This document shows, piece by piece, positions 1 through 5,918 of a stretch of DNA of 5,918 bases. Both the position numbers and the translations under genes were made by a program. The DNA comes from Aquabacterium sp. (GTDB taxonomy: Bacteria; Pseudomonadota; Gammaproteobacteria; Burkholderiales; Burkholderiaceae_C): positions 1 through 5,918 of the forward strand of contig JAGNPA010000130.1 of NCBI GenBank assembly GCA_017989885.1, read 5' to 3'. Below the pieces are notes generated by a model. That model was not told the DNA's origin. It was given only the letters and a program-made list of their open reading frames with translations, and searched no databases. How positions within the stretch are numbered: position 1 is the first letter of the stretch; every line of letters starts with the position of its first letter.

Positions 1-766
1 AGCTGAACGACACGTTCGAGACGCCGCCCGACACCTTGGCGCCCGGCAGGTTCTGCTTGATCCAGCGCGTGGCGTTGATGAAGTCCACGGCGTAGTTGTC
101 GTGCTCTTCGATGCCGGTGGCAATGGCGAAGATGTTCGGGTCGAAGATGATGTCTTCGGGCGGGAAGCCCACCTCGTCCACGAGGATGCGGTAGGCGCGC
201 TCGCAGATCTCGGTCTTGCGCTGATACGTGTCAGCCTGACCTTGTTCGTCAAACGCCATCACCACGGCGGCCGCGCCATAGCGCTTGATCAGCTTGGCCT
301 GGTGCAGGAAGTTCTCGACGCCTTCTTTCAGCGAGATCGAGTTGACGATGCCCTTGCCCTGGATGCATTTCAAGCCCGCTTCGATCACCTCCCATTTGGA
401 CGAGTCGATCATGATGGGCACGCGCGCGATTTCCGGCTCGCCCGCGATCAGGTTCAGGAAGCGCACCATGGCGGCCTTGCTGTCCAGCATGGCCTCGTCC
501 ATGTTGATGTCGATGACCTGGGCGCCGTTCTCCACCTGCTGGCGCGCCACCGAGAGAGCGTCCTCAAAGCGGCCTTCCAGGATCATGCGCGCAAAGGCCT
601 TCGAGCCCGTCACGTTGGTGCGCTCGCCCACGTTGACGAACAGCGTGCCCGCGCCGATGTTCACTGGCTCCAGGCCGGACAGGCGCATGGGCGGCACAGC
701 GGCGGCGTGGGGCAGGGCGGTGTCGCCGGACGGCGAGGCGGAAGGGGGGCGGGCAGACTCGGTCAT
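1..766 (-). CDS. metH: Methionine synthase (cobalamin-dependent), pterin-binding module onward; C-terminal part beyond window
   Basis: This is the N-terminal 255 codons of a B12-dependent methionine synthase, which transfers a methyl group from 5-methyltetrahydrofolate via cobalamin to homocysteine in the cytosol. After a Pro/Ala/Ser-rich stretch (about residues 1-26), the sequence enters the folate-binding TIM barrel at [11 protein letters not shown] (about 28-38). Hallmarks are [13 protein letters not shown] (43-55), DINMDE (86-91), PIMIDSSKW (117-125), GKGIVNSIS (137-145), [11 protein letters not shown] (170-180) and IIFDPNIFA (206-214), all matching the middle of E. coli MetH as I recall it. 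In E. coli this module follows a homocysteine-binding barrel of about 350 residues, which is absent here and not encoded just upstream. The cobalamin and activation modules should lie off the left edge. I chose the ATG at 766 because GGAGGG lies three to four bases upstream; an ATG at residue 27 is possible but has no ribosome-binding site. The gene stands alone after a terminator, so it probably has its own promoter. Confidence 0.95.
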   Translation of the reverse strand, partial: MTESARPPSASPSGDTALPHAAAVPPMRLSGLEPVNIGAGTLFVNVGERTNVTGSKAFARMILEGRFEDALSVARQQVENGAQVIDINMDEAMLDSKAAMVRFLNLIAGEPEIARVPIMIDSSKWEVIEAGLKCIQGKGIVNSISLKEGVENFLHQAKLIKRYGAAAVVMAFDEQGQADTYQRKTEICERAYRILVDEVGFPPEDIIFDPNIFAIATGIEEHDNYAVDFINATRWIKQNLPGAKVSGGVSNVSFS

Positions 767-768
767 AA

Positions 769-785
769 CCCTCCATTTTAGAGGG
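769..785 (-). promoter_or_regulatory. Ribosome-binding site of metH inside a small hairpin
   Basis: Read on the minus strand, CCCTC (785-781), the 7-base loop TAAAATG and GAGGG (773-769) form a perfect 5-bp hairpin, followed by TT and the metH ATG. The GAGGG arm is the Shine-Dalgarno sequence, so folding would hide it. The stem is short and could be chance; any regulatory effect is inference. Confidence 0.4.
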
Positions 786-809
786 CGGGCCCCAAGAATG
801 TCTGGCCCG
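786..809 (-). repeat. Inverted repeat in the metH leader
   Basis: CGGGCC (786-791) and GGCCCG (804-809) are perfect 6-bp inverted arms around a 12-base loop. They lie between the upstream terminator and the metH ribosome-binding hairpin. This could be an RNA hairpin in the leader or chance in GC-rich DNA. The leader is far too short to hold a cobalamin riboswitch. Confidence 0.3.
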
Positions 810-824
810 TGCAGTCTGACCCAC

Positions 825-860
825 AAAAGGAAAGGGCACCGCGCTTGTGACGCGGTGCCC
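825..860 (-). terminator. Intrinsic terminator after the YdcH-family gene
   Basis: The arms GGGCACCGCG (834-843) and CGCGGTGCCC (851-860) form a perfect 10-bp stem with a 7-base loop. On the minus strand the stem is followed by TTTCCTTTTG (833-824), a U-rich tail. It sits 74 bases past the stop codon of the small YdcH-family gene and before metH, so it should end that transcript and separate it from metH. On the plus strand the stem is preceded, not followed, by the A-rich run, so it works in the minus direction only. Confidence 0.8.
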
Positions 861-865
861 AGAGG

Positions 866-901
866 CGCTGACGAGGCGGCCTGGTCAAGCCGCCCGCAGC
901 G
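866..901 (-). repeat. Second, compound hairpin in the 3' region of the YdcH-family gene
   Basis: CGCTG (866-870) pairs with CAGCG (897-901), and inside it GGCGGC (875-880) pairs with GCCGCC (889-894), leaving a small internal loop and an 8-base terminal loop. It lies between the stop codon at 935 and the terminator at 860, so the transcript would end in two hairpins in tandem. It may protect the 3' end of the message; no specific role can be read from the sequence. Confidence 0.45.
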
Positions 902-934
902 ATTGCCTTAACTTGTTGCGTGAACCGATTCGGA

Positions 935-1177
935 TCAGGCCTTCAGCAAAGCGTACAGCTCGTCCTTGAGGACGACGCGCAGCTTCTTCTTGGTTTCCAG
1001 TTCGGCATCCGAGCCATGTTCCACGCCGGTCTCCAGGCGAATCACGGCCTTGTCCACCTCTTCATAGTCGCGGTGCAGACGCGCGAAGTGACCACTGCTG
1101 GCCTTCAGTTCATGGATCTTGTCTTTGAATTCAGGGAAATCACGTCCCAGCGGATGGTTGTCCAGATCCTGTCCCAT
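935..1177 (-). CDS. YdcH family protein (DUF465), small helical protein of unknown function
   Basis: This 80-residue, highly charged protein belongs to the DUF465/YdcH family, judged by length (E. coli YdcH is about 74 residues) and by the family pattern. That pattern is a F-P-E-x-K-D-x-I-x-x-L-K start (about 14-25), a central H-F-x-x-L-x-x-x-Y-x-x-V-D-K segment (about 30-43) and a lysine-rich L-K-D-E-L ending (about 64-74). It should form mainly two amphipathic helices in the cytosol; no molecular function is established for the family. I chose the ATG at 1177 because AGGAGA lies a few bases upstream and the family N-terminus fits; the frame stays open to 1345, but that extension overlaps the patatin gene and looks non-coding. 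It lies 94 bases downstream of the patatin gene on the same strand and is closed by a strong terminator. Whether it shares the patatin transcript is not clear. Confidence 0.9.
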   Translation of the reverse strand: MGQDLDNHPLGRDFPEFKDKIHELKASSGHFARLHRDYEEVDKAVIRLETGVEHGSDAELETKKKLRVVLKDELYALLKA

Positions 1178-1209
1178 GCGGTCTCCTGTGATGCGGTGGC
1201 GAATGAAAT

Positions 1210-1224
1210 GGAGTCCGTGACTCC
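1210..1224 (-). repeat. Small inverted repeat between the patatin and YdcH-family genes
   Basis: GGAGTC (1210-1215) and GACTCC (1219-1224) form a perfect 6-bp stem with a 3-base loop in the 94-base gap. On the minus strand it is followed by ATTTCATT, only moderately U-rich. It could be a leaky terminator for the patatin message or a hairpin in the YdcH-family leader. I saw no convincing promoter in this gap. Confidence 0.3.
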
Positions 1225-1271
1225 GTTGATGCCATATTGTGGCCGATTCAGATTGCCAGTTTTGCGGTACA

Positions 1272-2462
1272 TCAAGAATGGCTGGACGCCGGGCCGAGTT
1301 GCTGCAAAAAGGCTGCATGAATGTCAAAGGAGCTGTCGTGCCCAACCCGGTCGCGATGCGCTTTCAGCCAACCATCGGCGGCCTGGTGACCAAGGCGATG
1401 CAACTCCTGCAGGAAGGCCCAGTCGGTGTTGAACTTGCTGGAGGCGTTAAAGGCGCTCATGCCCGCGTCATCGGCCACCATGTGCATGTGCAGTGGCTTG
1501 TAGCGACCCCGGTCCAGCTTTTGCTCATCAATCAGTCGCTTGACGAAGGCAATGGCCCGCATTTCGCTGATCAGGCTGGCGTTGAACGTGATCTCGCTGA
1601 GTCGGTCGATGATGTCGATGCTGCGCGTCGGGTTGTCCGTGCGCTGCAGGGGCGTCAGGCGCACCAGCAGGATGTCGAGTCCGCTGGTCTGGTAGATCAG
1701 CGGGTACAGGGCCGGGTTACCGGTGTAGCCGCCGTCCCAGTAGGGCTCGCCATCGATCTCGACCGCCTGGAACACAAAGGGCAGGCAGGCCGAAGCCATC
1801 AAGGCGTCGATCGACAGGCTCTCGGCCGTGAACACCCTTGCCTGACCGGTGTGCACCGAGGTGGCCGTCACGAACAGCGGGATGCCGCACTGCGCGCAAC
1901 CTTCGTGCAGCGCGGCGGGGTCCACATGGCGCTTGAGCACATCTTCGAGCGGGTTCAGGTTGAGCGGGTTGAACTCATAGGGGCTGAACGAGCGCATGAA
2001 CACGTTCAACCACTGGTAGGCCGGGAACTGGTCGAAGTTGAACTCGGTCTTGAGCAGGCCGTTGGACTGGATGCTCAGGGGCGAAAACAAGGGACCATGG
2101 CGGCTCACATCGCGCCAGAACTCGCGCAGCGCTTTCTGTGCTGCCGGCCGCGCGGCTGCTTCACCACCGGCCTGGTGGCCTTGCACATAACCGGCCAGCA
2201 GCACCGCGCCGTTGAGGGCGCCGGCACTGGTGCCCGAGATGCCGCCGAAATCCAGGCCATCGGCCTCCAGCAAGCGATCGAGCACGCCCCAGGTGAAGGC
2301 GCCGTGCGAGCCGCCACCCTGCAGGGCGAGATTGACACGAGGGCGACCCTCAGGCGCCGTCGCTTTGCCGACGCGGGCGCGGCGGGGGCGGCGATGGGCT
2401 TGCTGGTCCTCTTCCAGGTGCTGGGTGCTGGTCTGGTCCTTGGGCTTGCGTTTTGGGGTCAT
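1272..2462 (-). CDS. Patatin-like phospholipase family protein
   Basis: A 396-residue predicted serine lipid acyl hydrolase. The family uses a Ser-Asp dyad, and all its parts are visible: the glycine-rich oxyanion loop GGGSHGAF (about 49-56), the nucleophile elbow GTSAG with Ser79, the ASACLPFVF block (about 223-231) and DGGY with catalytic Asp243. The enzyme is therefore probably active, but its lipid substrate cannot be told from sequence. The first 40 residues are rich in Lys, Arg, Gln and Glu with no hydrophobic core, so there is no signal peptide, and I see no membrane segment. An in-frame TAG lies just upstream, leaving only a GTG at 2468 or the ATG at 2462 as start; I prefer the ATG. 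Neither has a recognisable Shine-Dalgarno sequence. The gene is divergent from recA, sharing a roughly 150-base control region, and precedes the YdcH-family gene on the same strand. Confidence 0.93.
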   Translation of the reverse strand: MTPKRKPKDQTSTQHLEEDQQAHRRPRRARVGKATAPEGRPRVNLALQGGGSHGAFTWGVLDRLLEADGLDFGGISGTSAGALNGAVLLAGYVQGHQAGGEAAARPAAQKALREFWRDVSRHGPLFSPLSIQSNGLLKTEFNFDQFPAYQWLNVFMRSFSPYEFNPLNLNPLEDVLKRHVDPAALHEGCAQCGIPLFVTATSVHTGQARVFTAESLSIDALMASACLPFVFQAVEIDGEPYWDGGYTGNPALYPLIYQTSGLDILLVRLTPLQRTDNPTRSIDIIDRLSEITFNASLISEMRAIAFVKRLIDEQKLDRGRYKPLHMHMVADDAGMSAFNASSKFNTDWAFLQELHRLGHQAADGWLKAHRDRVGHDSSFDIHAAFLQQLGPASSHS

Positions 2463-2481
2463 GGACACAGTCTAGCGGGAA

Positions 2482-2498
2482 ATGCTGCAACGCAGCAT
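2482..2498. repeat. Perfect palindromic hairpin upstream of the patatin gene
   Basis: ATGCTGC (2482-2488) and GCAGCAT (2492-2498) are perfect 7-bp arms around a 3-base spacer, starting 20 bases from the patatin start codon. It could act as an RNA hairpin in the patatin leader or as a small operator. A shorter inverted repeat, CCCCT (2513-2517) and AGGGG (2522-2526), lies beside it. Confidence 0.45.
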
Positions 2499-2547
2499 GA
2501 GGGCTTGGCAACCCCCTTCAGAGGGGCGAAAATTATTTACAGGGGTA

Positions 2548-2563
2548 CTGTATAAACGTCCAG
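2548..2563 (+). promoter_or_regulatory. LexA binding site (SOS box) of recA
   Basis: The 16-mer CTGTATAAACGTCCAG fits the LexA consensus CTGT-N8-ACAG with one mismatch in the right half-site (CCAG for ACAG), and its spacer begins with the typical AT-rich ATAAA. It lies 50 bases upstream of the recA ATG and ends seven bases before the -10 element, so bound LexA would block RNA polymerase. Self-cleavage of LexA on RecA filaments would release repression. Confidence 0.85.
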
Positions 2564-2567
2564 CTTT

Positions 2568-2576
2568 TGCCATAAT
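2568..2576 (+). promoter_or_regulatory. recA promoter, extended -10 element
   Basis: CATAAT (2571-2576) matches the sigma-70 -10 box at five of six bases and is preceded by TG at the right distance (2568-2569), making an extended -10. The -35 position 17 bases upstream falls on CTGTAT inside the LexA box and is poor, which the extended -10 could compensate. The predicted start of transcription is near 2583, giving a leader of about 30 bases. Confidence 0.6.
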
Positions 2577-2613
2577 GGACCCCAGCCAATCATTGAACAC
2601 CCGGAGACCTTGC

Positions 2614-3696
2614 ATGGACGCCAACGCCAAATCTGCCCTCAGTACTGAAAAAGCCAAAGCCTTGCAGGTGGCCCTTGCCCAGATCGAGAAGCAATTCGGC
2701 AAGGGCTCCATCATGCGCCTGGGCGAGGGCGAGGTGATTGAAGACATCCAGGTCGTCTCGACCGGCTCGCTGGGCTTGGACATCGCCCTGGGCGTCGGCG
2801 GCCTGCCGCGTGGCCGCGTGGTGGAAATCTACGGCCCGGAGTCGTCCGGCAAAACCACGCTGACGCTGCAGGTCATCTCCGAAATGCAGAAGCAGGGCGG
2901 CGTATGCGCCTTCATCGATGCCGAGCACGCACTTGATGCGCAGTATGCGCAAAAGCTCGGCGTCAACCTGCAAGACCTGCTGATCTCGCAGCCTGACACT
3001 GGCGAACAAGCCCTGGAAATCGTCGACGCCCTGGTGCGTTCGGGTTCGGTCGACCTGATCGTGGTCGACTCGGTGGCGGCGCTCACCCCCAAGGCTGAAC
3101 TCGAAGGTGAAATGGGTGACTCATTGCCCGGGCTGCAGGCCCGCCTGATGAGCCAGGCCCTGCGCAAGCTCACCGCCCACATCAAGAAGACCAACTGCAT
3201 GGTCATCTTCATCAACCAGATCCGCATGAAGATCGGTGTGATGTTCGGCAGCCCCGAAACCACCACCGGCGGCAATGCGCTGAAGTTCTACGCCTCCGTG
3301 CGCCTGGACATCCGTCGCATCGGCTCCATCAAGAAGGGCGACGAGATCATCGGCAACGAAACCAAGGTCAAGGTCGTCAAGAACAAGGTCTCGCCCCCGT
3401 TCAAAACGGCCGAGTTCGACATCCTCTACGGCGAAGGCATCAGCCGCGAAGGCGAGGTCATCGACCTGGGCGTGACCGCCAAGGTCGTCGAGAAGTCGGG
3501 TTCCTGGTACGCCTATGGTGGCGAGAAGATCGGCCAGGGCAAGGACAACGCCCGCGAGTTCCTGCGTGAGAACGCCGAACTGGCACGCGAAATCGAAAAC
3601 AAGATCCGTGACTCGTTGGGCGTGGCGCTGTTGCCGGCCGCCGTGAACGGCGGCAAGGCAGGCAAGGCCGCCACGGTGGCCGATGACGAGGTCTGA
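2614..3696 (+). CDS. recA: Recombinase RecA
   Basis: A complete 360-residue RecA, the DNA-dependent ATPase that forms filaments on single-stranded DNA, performs strand exchange in homologous recombination and triggers LexA cleavage. Visible elements are the N-terminal polymerisation helix with [15 protein letters not shown] (23-37), Walker A GPESSGKT (74-81, Lys80), catalytic Glu104 in DAEHALD, Walker B LIVVD with Asp152, the loop 1 region ELEGEMGD (162-169), and the loop 2 region after [10 protein letters not shown] with [14 protein letters not shown] (212-225). Key residues sit eight positions later than in E. coli numbering. The C-terminal tail is acidic and variable, ending DDEV, as usual. 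The ATG at 2614 is chosen because GGAG (2603-2606) lies seven bases upstream and the product starts like other RecA proteins; the frame is open back to 2482, but that stretch holds the promoter and SOS box. It overlaps recX and is expected to be SOS-induced. Confidence 0.99.
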   Translation: MDANAKSALSTEKAKALQVALAQIEKQFGKGSIMRLGEGEVIEDIQVVSTGSLGLDIALGVGGLPRGRVVEIYGPESSGKTTLTLQVISEMQKQGGVCAFIDAEHALDAQYAQKLGVNLQDLLISQPDTGEQALEIVDALVRSGSVDLIVVDSVAALTPKAELEGEMGDSLPGLQARLMSQALRKLTAHIKKTNCMVIFINQIRMKIGVMFGSPETTTGGNALKFYASVRLDIRRIGSIKKGDEIIGNETKVKVVKNKVSPPFKTAEFDILYGEGISREGEVIDLGVTAKVVEKSGSWYAYGGEKIGQGKDNAREFLRENAELAREIENKIRDSLGVALLPAAVNGGKAGKAATVADDEV

Positions 3697-4180
3697 CCCT
3701 CCGGACGCAGGCCCAAGGGCCTCACGCCGCCCGACCTTGTCACTCAAAGGCCGGGCGCTGAAATACCTGGCCGCGCGGGAGCACTCCCGCGTCGAGCTGA
3801 CCCGCAAACTGGCGCCGCATGCCGAGTCGCCAGAGCAAGTCAGCCAGGTGCTTGACGAGCTGGAGCAAAAGGGCTGGCTGTCGGCCCAGCGCTTTGCCGA
3901 ATCCATGCTGCACCGCAAGGCCGCGCGCTACGGCGCCGCCCGCCTGAAGGCCGAACTGGCGCAGCACCAGTTGCCCGCCGAGGTCGCCAGTGAGGCCACC
4001 CAGACCTTGCGCGACACCGAGTTTGAACGCGCCCACGCCCTGTGGGTGCGCCGGTTCGGCACTCCGCCGGAGACCCCCGAAGACAAAGCCCGTCAGATGC
4101 GTTTCTTGCTCGGTCGGGGCTTTGCTTCCGATGTGGTGCGCCGGGTGGTGCGAGGCGATGGTTTGGTGACAGACGCGTGA
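3683..4180 (+). CDS. recX: Regulatory protein RecX
   Basis: A 165-residue RecX, close to the 166 residues of the E. coli protein. RecX binds RecA filaments and limits their extension and ATPase and co-protease activity. It is built of repeated three-helix units: [20 protein letters not shown] (about 20-39), then the [19 protein letters not shown] unit (about 56-74) with the typical L-x-x-x-G-W/Y-L-x-x-x-R-F-A pattern, then an RLKAEL unit (about 87-92) and a final [14 protein letters not shown] unit (about 138-151). The ATG at 3683 lies inside the recA reading frame, overlapping it by 14 bases with only a weak ribosome-binding site, which suggests coupling to recA translation. An in-frame TTG at 3737 is a weaker alternative that would remove the overlap; residues 1-18 are not conserved, so the exact start is less certain than the gene. 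Confidence 0.94.
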   Translation: MTRSDPPDAGPRASRRPTLSLKGRALKYLAAREHSRVELTRKLAPHAESPEQVSQVLDELEQKGWLSAQRFAESMLHRKAARYGAARLKAELAQHQLPAEVASEATQTLRDTEFERAHALWVRRFGTPPETPEDKARQMRFLLGRGFASDVVRRVVRGDGLVTDA

Positions 4181-4364
4181 AATCGCGCGCGAATCGGTAG
4201 AAACCCTGATGGGCGACCCCCTCTGTTTGTGGGGGCGTCGATGTATGCTGAGCGTTGCACCGCGCGAGGCCTGACAAATGGCCGCGTGTACCCGCCTCCG
4301 CCCGATCGGATGAGGCGGGTTTGCCATGTTCGACAAGAACGCAACACCTGACTGCGAGATCCCC
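4181..4364 (+). promoter_or_regulatory. Structured leader between recX and sucC
   Basis: This 184-base gap has no gene but holds three hairpins in a row. The first is at 4214-4240, with CCCCC (4217-4221) against GGGGG (4231-4235) extended by CGA against TCG across a small bulge. The second is imperfect, at 4258-4288, with arms built on CACCGCG and CGCGTG around GCC/GGC and a TGACAAAT loop. The third is at 4290-4320. The last two are one base apart. The only -10-like string I see is TATGCT (4244-4249), without a credible -35, so the sucC promoter is not resolved. The region may combine the end of the recA-recX message with a 5' leader that controls sucCD. sucA RNA and sucC RNA motifs are known upstream of TCA-cycle genes in Burkholderiales and Pseudomonas respectively; whether this is related cannot be decided by eye. 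Confidence 0.45.
4290..4320 (+). terminator. Terminator-like hairpin (possible attenuator) upstream of sucC
   Basis: ACCCGCCTC (4290-4298) and GAGGCGGGT (4312-4320) form a perfect 9-bp GC-rich stem with a 13-base loop. It is followed only by TTG, so the U-tract is minimal. It may end or slow transcription coming from recA-recX, or act as an attenuator of sucCD, 44 bases before the sucC start. Confidence 0.4.
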
Positions 4365-5525
<1,161 letters not shown>

Positions 5526-5548
5526 GCCCAGAACCCAAGGACTTCGTC

Positions 5549-5918
5549 ATGAGCATTTACATCAATAAAGACACCAAGGTCATCACCCAAGGCATCACGG
5601 GCAAGACCGGTCAATTCCACACCCTGGGCTGTCAGGCTTACGCCAACGGCAAGAACGCCTTCGTTGCGGGTGTGAACCCCAAGAAGGCCGGCGAGAAGTT
5701 CTCCGACATCCCCATCTACGCCTCCGTCAAGGAAGCCGCCCAGCAAACCGGCGCCACCGTGTCGGTGATCTATGTGCCACCCGCCGGTGCTGCTGACGCC
5801 ATCTGGGAAGCCGTCGAGGCCGACCTGGACCTGGTCATCGCCATCACCGAAGGCATCCCTGTGCGCGACATGCTGATGGTACGCAACAAGATGAAGGCCA
5901 AGGAGCTTGCCGGCGGCA
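5549..5918 (+). CDS. sucD: Succinate--CoA ligase, alpha subunit (N-terminal part; cut by window edge)
   Basis: The first 123 codons of the alpha subunit of succinyl-CoA synthetase, which binds CoA and carries the phosphorylated histidine. The visible part is the CoA-binding Rossmann domain: MSIYINKDTKVITQGITGKTG with the glycine-rich loop (about 15-21) and the FHT that follows, then VAGVNPKKAG (about 39-48), ATVSVIYVPP (about 69-78) and ITEGIPVRDML (about 98-108). All match the family. The active-site histidine (His246 in E. coli) lies beyond the right edge, so catalytic integrity cannot be checked. AAGGA (5537-5541) sits seven bases before the ATG. The 23-base gap after sucC indicates one operon and balanced production of the two subunits. 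Confidence 0.98.
   Translation, partial: MSIYINKDTKVITQGITGKTGQFHTLGCQAYANGKNAFVAGVNPKKAGEKFSDIPIYASVKEAAQQTGATVSVIYVPPAGAADAIWEAVEADLDLVIAITEGIPVRDMLMVRNKMKAKELAGG

Noticed and set aside
767..833. Cobalamin riboswitch in front of metH
   Set aside because: The space between the terminator and the start codon is under 70 bases, too short for this riboswitch, and I see no B12-box sequence.
101..911. Plus-strand open frames opposite metH
   Set aside because: The minus strand here encodes well-conserved MetH sequence, and one of the plus-strand frames runs on through the terminator at 825-860.
1178..1345. Longer start for the YdcH-family gene
   Set aside because: The added 56 residues overlap the patatin 3' end and are not part of the family; the ATG at 1177 has AGGAGA upstream and gives the normal length.
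1239..2555. Long plus-strand open frame (438 codons) across the patatin gene
   Set aside because: It is the antisense of a patatin gene with all catalytic motifs intact; its translation is rich in Gln, His, Arg and Gly with no recognisable domain, as expected of a shadow frame in GC-rich DNA.
2482..2613. Upstream extension of recA in the same frame
   Set aside because: The extra 44 codons cover the SOS box and extended -10 promoter, and RecA proteins start at the ATG at 2614, which has a proper ribosome-binding site.
4326..4364. ATG at 4326 as start of sucC
   Set aside because: It directly follows a hairpin, has no ribosome-binding site, and adds 13 residues before the conserved [10 protein letters not shown] start.

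Overview
The window looks like a chromosomal housekeeping segment from a high-GC betaproteobacterium, most likely Burkholderiales and probably a Comamonadaceae relative. This rests on the consecutive recA-recX-sucC-sucD order, a MetH that begins at its pterin-binding module, and protein sequences that resemble Burkholderiales orthologues from memory. No database search was run, so the taxonomy is an inference. There are no insertion sequences, phage genes, tRNAs, rRNAs or CRISPR arrays.

Left half (1-2462), all genes on the minus strand. From right to left: a cytosolic patatin-like phospholipase (2462-1272), a small YdcH/DUF465 protein (1177-935), a clear intrinsic terminator (860-825), then the start of a cobalamin-dependent methionine synthase (766 to beyond the left edge). 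This MetH starts directly at the folate (pterin) module; no homocysteine-binding module is encoded immediately 5' of it.

Centre (2463-2613) is a divergent control region. It carries a LexA/SOS box (2548-2563) and an extended -10 promoter element (2568-2576) that together explain damage-inducible recA expression. It also holds a perfect hairpin just upstream of the patatin start.

Right half (2614-5918), all genes on the plus strand. recA (360 aa) overlaps recX (165 aa) by 14 bases, so the recombinase and its modulator are probably made from one SOS-controlled message. After a 184-base leader rich in hairpins come sucC (386 aa, complete) and sucD (N-terminal 123 codons, cut by the window edge). 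These are the two subunits of succinyl-CoA synthetase in the TCA cycle.

No new multi-gene system is evident. The items most worth a second look are small and mostly regulatory: the structured sucC leader, the missing homocysteine module next to metH with a hairpin over its ribosome-binding site, the recA-recX overlap, and the shared SOS control region facing the patatin gene.
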